Shown here piece by piece: positions 9,434-17,826 of a DNA stretch of 64,000 bases (positions within the stretch are counted from its first letter, which is position 1; the number at the start of each line of letters is the position of its first letter). The notes beneath the pieces were generated by a model. The model worked only from the letters and a program-made list of their open reading frames with translations, was not told where the DNA came from and did not search any database. The stretch comes from Bacillus sp. SM2101 (lineage in GTDB: Bacteria; Bacillota; Bacilli; Bacillales; SM2101), in the NCBI RefSeq assembly GCF_018588585.1, contig NZ_JAEUFG010000002.1:260815-324814 (forward strand), given 5' to 3'. Position numbers and translations under genes: made by a program.

Positions 9434-10621
9434 ATGGATAAAAATAAATTTCGATTTTGGATACTAGTTAGTATTGTTATGATTTCTGGTTTTTCACAAG
9501 GTATGCTACTGCCACTTATAGCAATTATTTTTGAAAATGACGGGGTTAGTTCGTCTTTAAATGGCTTAAACGCAACTGCGCTTTATATTGGGATACTTCT
9601 TATATCTCCGTTTATGGAGCAGCCTTTAAGAAGGTTTGGCTATAAATCTGTTATTATCATGGGCGGACTCATAGTGATCGTATCTCTCGCGCTATTTCCT
9701 CTCTGGAAATCATTTTGGTTTTGGTTTATTTTACGTCTTTTTATTGGCATAGGTGATCATGCACTACACTTTGCAACTCAAACGTGGATAACTTCGTTTT
9801 CCTCAGCCAAAAAAAGAGGACGAAATATTTCTTTATACGGCTTATTTTTCGGCCTTGGATTTGCGACTGGCCCATTATTAACTCCTTTAGTAAAAATTAA
9901 TGAAACACTCCCTTTTGTAGTATCATCTTTGTTATGTCTCATTGGATGGATATTCATTTTTATGCTTGATAATGACTATCCTGAACAAGATATCGCGTCA
10001 AATTCTTTCAAAGAAACGATTCAACGTTTTAGTCAAGCTTGGAAATACGGTTGGGTTGCATTTTTACCACCATTAAGCTACGGATTTCTAGAATCGTCTT
10101 TAAATGGTAGCTTCCCTGTTTACGGTTTAAGGATTGGATTAGAGGTAGCAAGTGTTTCAATTCTACTTACTGCCTTCGCTATAGGAGGTATTGTGTTCCA
10201 ACTACCGCTAGGCATGCTGAGTGATAAATTTGGTCGTAGAAATATCTTAATGGGCATTCTTTTCTTAGGTTTTGTAGCATTTTTAGCTGCCAGCTTTTTC
10301 GAACAATCCATCGTTTTACTAACGACGTTCATTTTCATAGCAGGTATGTTAGTAGGATCTACTTTTTCCATGGGTATAAGTTATATGACAGACCTAATGC
10401 CAAAAAATCTACTTCCAACAGGAAATTTACTTAGTGGTGTTGCATTTAGTGTAGGTAGTTTAGCAGGTCCTATCCTAGGAGGTACATTTATACAATTCTT
10501 CGAAAATATTAGCTTTTTCACTATTATAAGCATCATGTTATTAAGCATATTTTTTATCGTCACTTTTTTTGGTAAACAGCCTACCATACAAGAAAGTGAA
10601 CCTGTGAGATTGAGCAAATAA
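9434..10621 (+). CDS. yfkF: MFS transporter YfkF
   Basis: Major facilitator superfamily transporter of 395 residues with about 12 hydrophobic segments. The MFS loop between helices 2 and 3 appears in reduced form (EQPLRRFGYKSVI) and again between helices 8 and 9 as GMLSDKFGRRNILM. The start at ATG 9434 has AGAGGT upstream; the frame extends to 9377 without a ribosome binding site. It occupies the yfkF position next to chaA. Substrate unknown; a drug-type exporter is likely. Confidence 0.85.
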   Translation: MDKNKFRFWILVSIVMISGFSQGMLLPLIAIIFENDGVSSSLNGLNATALYIGILLISPFMEQPLRRFGYKSVIIMGGLIVIVSLALFPLWKSFWFWFILRLFIGIGDHALHFATQTWITSFSSAKKRGRNISLYGLFFGLGFATGPLLTPLVKINETLPFVVSSLLCLIGWIFIFMLDNDYPEQDIASNSFKETIQRFSQAWKYGWVAFLPPLSYGFLESSLNGSFPVYGLRIGLEVASVSILLTAFAIGGIVFQLPLGMLSDKFGRRNILMGILFLGFVAFLAASFFEQSIVLLTTFIFIAGMLVGSTFSMGISYMTDLMPKNLLPTGNLLSGVAFSVGSLAGPILGGTFIQFFENISFFTIISIMLLSIFFIVTFFGKQPTIQESEPVRLSK

Positions 10622-10698
10622 CTATTTAATACGAGCCTCTGTGCTACTGCATTCATCTTACATCAAAAAAATAATGTAGGACATCACCCAGATAAATT

Positions 10699-10725
10699 AG
10701 ACCTCAACTTATATAGTTGAGGTCT
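10699..10725 (+). terminator. Hairpin downstream of yfkF
   Basis: A perfect 11-bp stem (agacctcaact / agttgaggtct) with a 5-base loop. The following sequence has only a weak T-run, so termination may be inefficient. Confidence 0.6.
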
Positions 10726-10904
10726 AGTTGTGTAACAAAGCTTTTGTTGCATTAAATACTAAATTTAACAACGATCGTCAACTAAACTCCCCTAACTGTT
10801 CTCCTTAAATACAGTAGCAAAGTATAGAAAGAAACCACATCATTTATACAGTTACGAAATAACTCTCGGCAGACTAAAATATTTTCAAAAAAATCAAAAA
10901 AGTA

Positions 10905-10934
10905 TTTGCACATTTTTATTAAACTGTTATATAA
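10905..10934 (+). promoter_or_regulatory. Predicted sigma-A promoter of the BH0509-family gene
   Basis: TTGCAC and TATAAT separated by 18 bases, about 55 bases upstream of the start at 10990. Confidence 0.6.
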
Positions 10935-10989
10935 TACAAACAAAGATAATACACTGTATTAAAACAGATGAAAAAAGGAGCGGATATAA

Positions 10990-11136
10990 ATGAGTAGACA
11001 AGAAAGAAAAAATATGATTGAGTTCATTGAGAAAATGAAAGGTATGGATCGAGATCACTTAATCTACATGACAGACGCTGAAATTGAGCATATTTACAAT
11101 ACTACTTACTACCAATTTGAAGAAATCGCTGAATAA
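10990..11136 (+). CDS. BH0509 family small protein
   Basis: 48 residues, MSRQERKNMIEFIEKMKG followed by TDAEIEHIYNTTYYQFEEIAE, the conserved pattern of the BH0509 family of short Bacillaceae proteins. AAAGGAG precedes the ATG. Function unknown. It has its own promoter at 10905-10934 and a strong terminator at 11236-11273. Confidence 0.8.
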   Translation: MSRQERKNMIEFIEKMKGMDRDHLIYMTDAEIEHIYNTTYYQFEEIAE

Positions 11137-11235
11137 CAGTTTACTGCTTTTCAACACAATACCTCATTAATAAGTGTTCAACCACTAACAATATTCCTTT
11201 TATAATCGAAATTCCATTAACATGATTAACTATAA

Positions 11236-11273
11236 AAAATACACCTCGATAACATAACATCGAGGTGTATTTT
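11236..11273. terminator. Bidirectional terminator
   Basis: A 15-bp perfect stem (aaaatacacctcgat / atcgaggtgtatttt) with A-tract and T-tract flanks, between two convergent genes (BH0509 family and EamA transporter). Confidence 0.85.
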
Positions 11274-11331
11274 TGTATATTCGACTTTTGATAACACTCA
11301 ATAGTTGGCAGCAAAAAAATTAGTACATGGC

Positions 11332-12279
11332 TTAACTAACTTGATCATTCACCTTTCTTAGCCGCTTCCTATCAGGTCGATTCACAATAATAATTCCTGA
11401 TGTAACAAACAACAATCCAAATACAACGAAAAAGTGAATCGATTCTTGTAATAGTATACTAGATAATATTACACCGAATACAGGGACAAGAAATAAGAAC
11501 ATCGATACCTTGCCGACCTGATTATATTTCATGACATTATTCCAAAGCACAAAACCTGCTGCAGATAAAAATGCTAAATACAGCAATAAGAATAATGACT
11601 TTACTGTAAACTCAAAAGGAAATATACCTGCCATTATCATCCCTACGGCTAATAAACCAAAGGATCCAAATAACATTTGATAAGCAGTTAAATAGCCAAC
11701 ATCCATACTAAAACTGCCATTTCTCGCTTTTAAATTTCCAAAAGCACCCGAAACCATTGCAAGAAGTAATAATAATTCACCTAAGCCGAATGAAAAAGAA
11801 AAGGAACCTCTAGTTATATTTACTAAAATGACGCCTGTAAACCCAACTAGTACCCCTACTACCTTTTTTCTATTTAAGGAATCATCATTATACATAAAAT
11901 GTGCAAAAATCATTTGAAATAATGACGTAGTCCCTGCGATTATTGATCCTTGTATGCCCGTTGAATAGCTTAATCCTATATAAAATAAAACATATTGAAA
12001 AAATGTCTGATACAAACCTATATGAACTAGTGGCTTAATTGTACTCTTTTTCAAAAAGATATTTCGTTTTATAAATACGTAAAAAACCATAATCATTAAT
12101 GAAGCCAAAATGAATCGGTAACCAGCGAATAAAATTTGTTCACCAATCTCATTAGGTTGAATGTTCAATTCTTCATAACTGAGCTTAATGAATGGGAAAG
12201 CACTCCCCCACAAAAATGTCGCTGCAGCTGCCGCAGCGATCATCCCTAATTTATGAGAAAAAAAGCGTTCTGCTGTCAA
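11332..12279 (-). CDS. DMT-superfamily (EamA) transporter
   Basis: About 315 residues with ten hydrophobic segments and two EamA repeats. The first opens AAAAAATFLWGSAFPFIKLSY and the typical GVILVNI segment closes the first repeat. The start is TTG at 12279, positioned after AAGGAG; the frame extends to 12312 but that start would overlap the ribosome binding site. Metabolite or drug export is the usual family role; the substrate cannot be read from sequence. Confidence 0.82.
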   Translation of the reverse strand: MTAERFFSHKLGMIAAAAAATFLWGSAFPFIKLSYEELNIQPNEIGEQILFAGYRFILASLMIMVFYVFIKRNIFLKKSTIKPLVHIGLYQTFFQYVLFYIGLSYSTGIQGSIIAGTTSLFQMIFAHFMYNDDSLNRKKVVGVLVGFTGVILVNITRGSFSFSFGLGELLLLLAMVSGAFGNLKARNGSFSMDVGYLTAYQMLFGSFGLLAVGMIMAGIFPFEFTVKSLFLLLYLAFLSAAGFVLWNNVMKYNQVGKVSMFLFLVPVFGVILSSILLQESIHFFVVFGLLFVTSGIIIVNRPDRKRLRKVNDQVS

Positions 12280-12435
12280 ATCAATACATCTCCTTGATCC
12301 TTTAAAGTACACTTACCTAGTTATAATCCAATCTAAAATTTTATACAAGTATTTTGAGCTTTTTAAGCACAATATTCTTTCCTTAATGCATATAGTATGG
12401 TAGAGTATTAAATAAGAAATATAATAAATATTTAA

Positions 12436-12450
12436 TTAAAATTATTATAA
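12436..12450 (+). promoter_or_regulatory. Predicted PerR box upstream of the metal ATPase
   Basis: ttaaaattattataa matches the known Per-box consensus TTATAATNATTATAA at all but one of the 14 specified positions. It lies about 100 bases upstream of the P1B-4 ATPase start. The region is AT-rich, so chance similarity is possible, but the gene family is a known PerR target in B. subtilis. Confidence 0.55.
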
Positions 12451-12455
12451 AGAGT

Positions 12456-12480
12456 GCTGCTATCCCTATAAGATGGCAGC
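12456..12480 (+). other. Leader hairpin upstream of the metal ATPase
   Basis: gctgctatc pairs with gatggcagc (one G-T wobble). It is followed by tttcgtcatttt and lies between the PerR-like box and the start codon. It could be a weak terminator or a 5' stabilising stem. Confidence 0.35.
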
Positions 12481-12550
12481 TTTCGTCATTTTATTGGGAT
12501 ATTGATTTTGATTACTTTTCTCAATTAGATTAATTAGGAGGAGAGATTTT

Positions 12551-14500
12551 ATGGAAACAAGTGAAAAGGCAGTAATAAAAGATAATACCCAATCAACTTA
12601 CATCAATTGTAAAACTGATCATACTGAAACATTTATTAACAAACTGCAAACACATATAGAATTAATTGCAGCTTTAAGCTCCGGTGTACTCATTTTTCTT
12701 GCATGGTTAATGGATACACTCAGTATGCCAACATTCTCAGTTTCCTTATATATATTAGCGTTTCTTATTGGTGGTTTTGCGAAAGCTAAAGAGGGAATAG
12801 AAGAAACTATTAAAAACCGCGAGTTGAATGTTGAAATGCTCATGGTCTTTGCTGCTATCGGATCAGCTTCAATTGGCTATTGGTGGGAGGGCGCAGTATT
12901 AATTTTCATATTCTCTCTTAGTGGCGCATTAGAAACATATACGATGAACAGAAGTAATCGTGAGATTTCGTCGTTAATGGATTTACAGCCTGAAGAAGCG
13001 ATCTTACTAGTGGGTGATTCAGAAAAAACTGTTCATATCTCAGAATTACAAATTGGTGATACGATTTTAATTAAGCCTGGTGATAGAATACCCATTGACG
13101 GAGAGGTTCTAAAAGGGCAAACGTCCATTGATCAAGCGACCATCACTGGCGAATCGATCCCTGTTTCGAAGGATATCGGGGACGAAGTATTTGCTGGGAC
13201 AGTCAACTTACGTGGTGCCATCCTTGTAAAAATGACCAAACATAGTGAAGATACTTTATTTCAGAAAATCATTCGACTTGTTCAATCAGCACAAAGTGAA
13301 AAATCTCCTTCTCAGCTTTTTATTGAAAAATATGAAGGAACTTATGTAAAAATTGTGTTAATTACTGTATTAATCATGATGTTCGCACCCCATTATTTAT
13401 TTAATTGGAGCTGGACTGAAACATTTTATAGAGCAATGATCTTATTAGTTGTGGCTTCGCCATGTGCACTCGTTGCATCGATTATGCCAGCTACATTATC
13501 TGCCATTTCAAATGGTGCAAAGAAGGGTATTTTATTCAAGGGTGGTGTTCACTTAGAAAAACTTAGTGAGGTTAAGGCAATTGCTTTTGATAAAACAGGA
13601 ACACTTACGAGAGGTAAACCTACTGTGACAAAAGTTCTCGTGCGAGATGGTCTATTTCATGAAGATGTCATTACAGCAGCTGCTTCATTGGAAAGTCATT
13701 CTAGCCACCCACTAGCTCAAGCCATTGTATCTTACGCAAAAAGCACCTATAAATGTACGCTTAGTCAACCTGATAGCTTAGAGGATGTTGCTGGTTGGGG
13801 AGTACAAGGTGTGTACAATAACCAAATGTGGAAAATAGGTAAAGCTGACTTCGTCGGCAGCGAATTAGCAGAACAGTTCCACGGTGGAATTGCCAATCAA
13901 TTGGCTGACGAAGGCAATACAGTCGTTTTTATAGCTGACTCTAACGGAATCGCTGCAATTATTGCACTAAAGGACGCTGTTCGTGAGGAATCGATTAAAG
14001 CAATTCAAAGCCTTAAAGCACTTGGTATTCAAACGATTATGTTAACAGGAGATGGAGAACAAACGGCAAAGGCCATTGCAGAAGAATGTCAGGTAAATCA
14101 CTATATCGCCGAGTGTCTACCAGAAGCAAAAGTTGAACACTTAAAGCAACTTAAAAGCAAATATAACAATGTAGCGATGGTTGGTGATGGAATCAACGAC
14201 GCACCTGCGTTAGCTACAGCAAACGTTGGTGTAGCTATGGGAGAAGGGACAGATGTCGCATTAGAAACAGCAGACGTCGTTCTCATGAAAAACGACCTGT
14301 CAAAAATTGCGGAAACAATCAAGCTATCACAAAAAATGAATCGTATCGTAAAGCACAATATCATCTTTTCAATCGCGGTCATTTCCCTATTAATCCTGTC
14401 AAACTTCCTCCAAGTTGTTAATTTACCACTTGGTGTAATTGGGCACGAAGGAAGCACAATATTAGTTATCTTAAACGGCCTACGACTGCTAAAGGCGTAA
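12551..14500 (+). CDS. pfeT: P1B-4-type metal-exporting ATPase, PfeT (ZosA) like
   Basis: Heavy-metal P-type ATPase of 649 residues. It lacks an N-terminal CxxC metal-binding domain. Visible motifs in order: TGES in the actuator domain, SPC (Ser303-Pro304-Cys305) in the metal-binding membrane helix, DKTGTLT with phosphorylated Asp347, the His-Pro pair SHP, MVGDGINDAPAL, and HEGSTILVILNGLRLL in the last helix. SPC plus HEGST is the P1B-4 signature, and the B. subtilis member ZosA was re-assigned as the Fe(II) efflux pump PfeT. Iron (or cobalt) export is therefore more likely than zinc. The PerR-like box upstream fits. A strong terminator follows. Confidence 0.85.
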   Translation: METSEKAVIKDNTQSTYINCKTDHTETFINKLQTHIELIAALSSGVLIFLAWLMDTLSMPTFSVSLYILAFLIGGFAKAKEGIEETIKNRELNVEMLMVFAAIGSASIGYWWEGAVLIFIFSLSGALETYTMNRSNREISSLMDLQPEEAILLVGDSEKTVHISELQIGDTILIKPGDRIPIDGEVLKGQTSIDQATITGESIPVSKDIGDEVFAGTVNLRGAILVKMTKHSEDTLFQKIIRLVQSAQSEKSPSQLFIEKYEGTYVKIVLITVLIMMFAPHYLFNWSWTETFYRAMILLVVASPCALVASIMPATLSAISNGAKKGILFKGGVHLEKLSEVKAIAFDKTGTLTRGKPTVTKVLVRDGLFHEDVITAAASLESHSSHPLAQAIVSYAKSTYKCTLSQPDSLEDVAGWGVQGVYNNQMWKIGKADFVGSELAEQFHGGIANQLADEGNTVVFIADSNGIAAIIALKDAVREESIKAIQSLKALGIQTIMLTGDGEQTAKAIAEECQVNHYIAECLPEAKVEHLKQLKSKYNNVAMVGDGINDAPALATANVGVAMGEGTDVALETADVVLMKNDLSKIAETIKLSQKMNRIVKHNIIFSIAVISLLILSNFLQVVNLPLGVIGHEGSTILVILNGLRLLKA

Positions 14501-14505
14501 CAAAC

Positions 14506-14545
14506 GCAAAAGGGCCTTGACGTTGTATATTCAAGACCCTTTTGC
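14506..14545 (+). terminator. Terminator of the P1B-4 ATPase gene
   Basis: A 15-bp stem with one mismatch (gcaaaagggccttga / tcaagacccttttgc) followed by ttttctttttt. Confidence 0.85.
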
Positions 14546-14660
14546 TTTTCTTTTTTGTCGCTGCAGAACCACTTAGTAAATACATCCGATGGCATAAAAA
14601 AATCAGATGCATTTGCTCCACTGTTTGTCGAGAATCAACAAGATACTTCCGCTTTTCTCG

Positions 14661-14774
14661 TTAATGATAACCGTTTGTGCCATTAGCACTGCTGCTTGTT
14701 TTATGTTTAGGGTTTGATCCAGCTTGTTGATTTTTCTGCTTTGTATCTCCATCTTTTTTCGTTTTTTTCGTCAT
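14661..14774 (-). CDS. Small basic, Lys/Asn/Ser-rich protein
   Basis: 37 residues: a KKTKKDGDTKQKNQ-type lysine-rich start, then an Asn/Ser/His tail. AGGAGG lies just upstream of the ATG. The composition recalls minor small acid-soluble spore proteins, but I cannot match it to a named Ssp family. It is too short for usual gene callers. It lies between pfeT and yfkH. Confidence 0.5.
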   Translation of the reverse strand: MTKKTKKDGDTKQKNQQAGSNPKHKTSSSANGTNGYH

Positions 14775-14876
14775 TGCTTCATCCTCCTAGCTCATAATGA
14801 TAAGAAACTTATCATCAATTAATATGGCTAGTTTTTCCCTAAGCATAATAGTAAATTATAGAAGAAAGCAATAACA

Positions 14877-15719
14877 TTACTCATCACAATCAATTCTACG
14901 ACAATTAATGATCGCATTAATTTCTCCACCCACGATAATAGTCATCCCAGTTAGGTAGAACCATATCATTAATACAATAATACCGCCGAGACTACCATAC
15001 GTGGAACTATAATTTCCAAAACTTTCAACGTAGTAAGAAAAAGCTACAGAGACGATAATCCACCCAACCGTCGCAAAAATAGCCCCGGTTGTAACTTCCT
15101 TCATTTTCAAGCGTTTATTAGGTGCAATGAAATAAAGAAATGAAAATACAACCAATAAGATAATAGAACTCAGAATCCACCTTACCGCATTCCATGCATT
15201 CATAAATTCTATCGAAAAGCCAAATGATGACGAAATAAACAAGCCAATTTTTTGTCCAAATACAGGAAGTAATAACGCAACAACAATTACAAAAATCATA
15301 GCAAATGTTAATAAGATCGACACACCTCTAGCTACGAGAGGTGATCTACTTTCGTTCACTTCATACGCACGGTTAAAAGCTCTCACTACCGCATTCATCC
15401 CTATCGACGCTGTCCATATCGTCCCAATAATTCCAAATGAAAGAAGTGTGCTATTTTGTGAACCGACGATAAGCTTTAAATTCGCTTCAATCATTTCGAG
15501 TGTTTCACCTGGAGCAAATTGTTGAAATACTTCCATAACATCCTCTTGTGAAACAGGTAAATAAGCAAGTAAGGTCACTAAAAAAATTAAAAAAGGAAAC
15601 AATGAAAGCAAGAAAAAATAGGCCAACTCAGCAGACAAACCTACAATATCATCATCATTAAACCGCCTAAAAAGCTCCTTAACAAAGAAGACGACACTCA
15701 TTCTCCGCTTAGTCTCCAT
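14877..15719 (-). CDS. yfkH: YihY/UPF0761 family membrane protein YfkH
   Basis: 280 residues with about six hydrophobic helices and the family signature GLSAELAYFFLLSLFPFLIFL near the N terminus, then TYGSLGGIIVLMIWFYLTG close to the C terminus. This family (once mislabelled RNase BN) is of unknown function. It leads into the same minus-strand block as the YtxH-like gene and yfkJ, as in B. subtilis. Confidence 0.88.
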   Translation of the reverse strand: METKRRMSVVFFVKELFRRFNDDDIVGLSAELAYFFLLSLFPFLIFLVTLLAYLPVSQEDVMEVFQQFAPGETLEMIEANLKLIVGSQNSTLLSFGIIGTIWTASIGMNAVVRAFNRAYEVNESRSPLVARGVSILLTFAMIFVIVVALLLPVFGQKIGLFISSSFGFSIEFMNAWNAVRWILSSIILLVVFSFLYFIAPNKRLKMKEVTTGAIFATVGWIIVSVAFSYYVESFGNYSSTYGSLGGIIVLMIWFYLTGMTIIVGGEINAIINCRRIDCDE

Positions 15720-15732
15720 TTAGAACACCCAC

Positions 15733-16059
15733 TTATCCTTCCTTATCGTTAAAAACTTTCTCTTTCGTATCCTTCACTACCTCTATCATTTGAGGAGTTG
15801 ATTGTTTTAATTCATGGGCTTTAGTCGTAACAAACGATACATCTTCTTCTATTTCTTCAATCGTTGTTCTCACTGTATGTATTTGATCTTTAATTTTCAC
15901 TGCTAATGTTGCAGGATCTTTTAGAAATTCTCCCGTAGTATGCACTGCTTTTCTTCCTTGTGTAACAACTTCTTTCCTTGTTTCCTTGTTTAGCATTGCA
16001 ATTGCTCCACCTACAAAAGCGCCTGCCATCATCCCTTTGAACAAATTATTTGCTGACAT
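15733..16059 (-). CDS. YtxH-domain protein at the yfkI position
   Basis: 108 residues starting MSANNLFKGMMAGAFVGGAIAML, the Gly/Ala-rich transmembrane opening of YtxH-type proteins, then a long charged helical region. ATG 16059 follows GAGAGG; a GTG six bases further upstream would overlap that site. It is 13 bases from yfkH and probably co-transcribed with it. Location between yfkH and yfkJ corresponds to B. subtilis yfkI. Confidence 0.72.
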   Translation of the reverse strand: MSANNLFKGMMAGAFVGGAIAMLNKETRKEVVTQGRKAVHTTGEFLKDPATLAVKIKDQIHTVRTTIEEIEEDVSFVTTKAHELKQSTPQMIEVVKDTKEKVFNDKEG

Positions 16060-16086
16060 GCTCACCTCTCCCTTTTATAACACCAT

Positions 16087-16557
16087 TCAAATATTATGTT
16101 TATTTTTTATCATCTGCAGTAAATTCTCACAGCCTTTGACGACTAAATCATATACTTCTTCAAAATTCCCTGTAAAGTATGGGTCTGGCACATCATCTAT
16201 ATCACTTTCAGGAACAAGGTCAAGAAGTCTTCCAATATAACCTGTTTTATTGTACCCCGCCATCTTATGGAGGTTTCCAATATTTTCAGAATCCATACCA
16301 ATAATATAATCAAAATTCTCTAAATCATTTTCAACAACTTGCCGTGCTTTCATACCTTCGAAAGGAATCCCCTTACCTGTTAGTATCCCTTGTGTACCTT
16401 CGTGAGGTGGCTTACCTATATGCCAATTTCCTGTGCCCGCAGAATCTATTGTTATTTTATCACCAAGACCTTGGTTGTTAACTATTTCTCTGAACACAGC
16501 TTCTGCCATAGGCGAGCGACAAATATTACCTAAACATACAAATAAAACTCGAATCAT
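16087..16557 (-). CDS. yfkJ: Low-molecular-weight protein-tyrosine phosphatase YfkJ
   Basis: 156 residues, the length of B. subtilis YfkJ. The active-site P-loop is CLGNICRS (CxxxxxR with the nucleophilic cysteine near residue 8), and the general-acid loop is DVPDPYFTG near residue 120. It hydrolyses phosphotyrosine on proteins in the cytoplasm; in B. subtilis YfkJ is linked to stress resistance. ATG 16557 is chosen because AAGGAG is 9 bases upstream; a TTG three codons earlier is too close to that site. It is first in the run yfkJ - YtxH - yfkH. Confidence 0.92.
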   Translation of the reverse strand: MIRVLFVCLGNICRSPMAEAVFREIVNNQGLGDKITIDSAGTGNWHIGKPPHEGTQGILTGKGIPFEGMKARQVVENDLENFDYIIGMDSENIGNLHKMAGYNKTGYIGRLLDLVPESDIDDVPDPYFTGNFEEVYDLVVKGCENLLQMIKNKHNI

Positions 16558-17076
16558 GTTTTCCAACTCCTTTATCTTTCCATCTCCATTATAAGCAAAA
16601 TTTGATTTGATATGTAAGATAGAATTTAAAATGTCACTCTTGTTTCATTTATAATGCTCATATAAAATTATTCTTCCTTACATAGTATTTATAATGGTAT
16701 ATTTTTCAATGGTTATTTGATTATGAAGAGGCGTTTGATATTACTAACATTCGGAGTACCTTTTCTTTGCTAGATTAAAAATTTAACAATACACATCAGT
16801 TGCTCAATTGTTAATGTAAAAGGCTTTTTTCGTAAACATTGTTGGTATTTTTATCTAATTAGTTCTATAAAAAGTGATTTAATGTTGTTAGTCATCGTTG
16901 TAAAAAGCAAAACATAGTTTACGAAAAGAGCCTTATAAAAAAAAGATGTCAAGAGTTCTATAGTACGAACAGTATTTACTTGAAAGAGCAATTGCTATAG
17001 CCAGAAAACAATTAAAACTACCTACCTATGTTAAACATGTTACAATAATAATAATAGTAATTTTGGAAAGGATGAC
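16558..17076. other. Intergenic stretch between yfkJ and yfkK
   Basis: No gene seen. It contains one short palindromic dispersed-repeat copy (16818-16935) and the promoter region of yfkK. Confidence 0.6.
16818..16935. repeat. Dispersed MITE-like element, copy 6 (short, two right ends)
   Basis: The left end aaaggcttttttcgtaaac plus attgttggtattttta mirrors the right end aaaagcaaaacatagtttac plus gaaaagagcctta. Both ends are therefore the right-end type, giving an inverted pair with arms of about 35 bases. Confidence 0.7.
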
Positions 17077-17304
17077 ATGATGAATTTATCTCAAAAATCA
17101 GTAGATAATGTGAATTATATGATTGAACAAATTAAAGAAAAATTGAATGTACTTAATTTAGGGGCAATTAAGTCATCCCATTTTGACGAGGAAATGTACG
17201 AAGAACTAAAGGAAATTTATGAGCTTGTCATGAAAAAAAATTCATTCAGCCCTAATGAAATGCAAGCCATCGTTGAAGAATTAGGTAACCTGAGAAAGGT
17301 TTAA
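17077..17304 (+). CDS. yfkK: DUF1128 family protein YfkK
   Basis: 75 residues, helical, with [19 protein letters not shown] and [16 protein letters not shown] then [17 protein letters not shown], the DUF1128 pattern. Length is close to B. subtilis YfkK (71). GGAAAGGATG precedes two tandem ATG codons. Function unknown. Confidence 0.87.
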   Translation: MMNLSQKSVDNVNYMIEQIKEKLNVLNLGAIKSSHFDEEMYEELKEIYELVMKKNSFSPNEMQAIVEELGNLRKV

Positions 17305-17323
17305 TAATAACAGCTCATTTGAA

Positions 17324-17364
17324 ACAAATAGTAAAGCTATCAGAATTATTGCTTTACTATTTGT
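17324..17364 (+). terminator. Hairpin after yfkK
   Basis: A perfect 14-bp stem (acaaatagtaaagc / gctttactatttgt). The T-run after it is short, so it may stabilise the 3' end rather than terminate strongly. Confidence 0.6.
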
Positions 17365-17521
17365 TCCCTACATACTGTTCCGTCAATCGACACTCCCGCA
17401 ATATGCGTCACACAGCACCGTTTTATAGAAGAGAAGATTGTACAGCGATAGTCGACTTCAAAAAAGAAATTTACTCCCCCCACTCATACAAAACGTTAAC
17501 CCACTTACAGAATTATTTCAT

Positions 17522-17557
17522 TAGGGCATTGAAGTTTTTACACGCTTCAATGCCCTA
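17522..17557 (+). terminator. Hairpin upstream of the small membrane gene
   Basis: A perfect 13-bp stem (tagggcattgaag / cttcaatgcccta) with a 10-base loop. No gene lies between it and the preceding hairpin. Confidence 0.5.
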
Positions 17558-17607
17558 TGAATGTTTTGGTACACGTTAGCATAGTAGTGTACAAAGGGGG
17601 GATGGGC

Positions 17608-17748
17608 ATGGCGGCTCTTTGGCTAAAGACAATTGGTTTCTTAATTATTCTATTCTCAACTCTAGGTGTTTATATTTATTTTCTAAGAGTGTCACTTAAC
17701 TCAGAAGATGCATCGATTATTGATCCAATCCCGGATAAAAAACAATAA
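17608..17748 (+). CDS. Small single-pass membrane protein
   Basis: 46 residues from ATG 17608, placed by the GGGGGG six bases upstream. One membrane helix (TIGFLIILFSTLGVYIYFL, about residues 7-25) precedes an acidic tail ending IIDPIPDKKQ. Not recognised. It has a strong terminator at 17762. Confidence 0.6.
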   Translation: MAALWLKTIGFLIILFSTLGVYIYFLRVSLNSEDASIIDPIPDKKQ

Positions 17749-17761
17749 ATCACGCACAATT

Positions 17762-17795
17762 AAGCATCAAAAGAAACAAGTTTCTTTTGATGCTT
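17762..17795 (+). terminator. Terminator of the small membrane gene
   Basis: A 16-bp perfect stem (aagcatcaaaagaaac / gtttcttttgatgctt), 2-base loop as drawn, followed by tgcttttttat. Confidence 0.85.
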
Positions 17796-17826
17796 ATGCT
17801 TTTTTATTTGGTATTGTCCATTTCAT

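Noticed and set aside
17319..17579. 86-residue plus-strand frame between yfkK and the small membrane gene
   Set aside because: It runs through two hairpins (17324-17364 and 17522-17557), has no ribosome binding site and looks non-protein-like.
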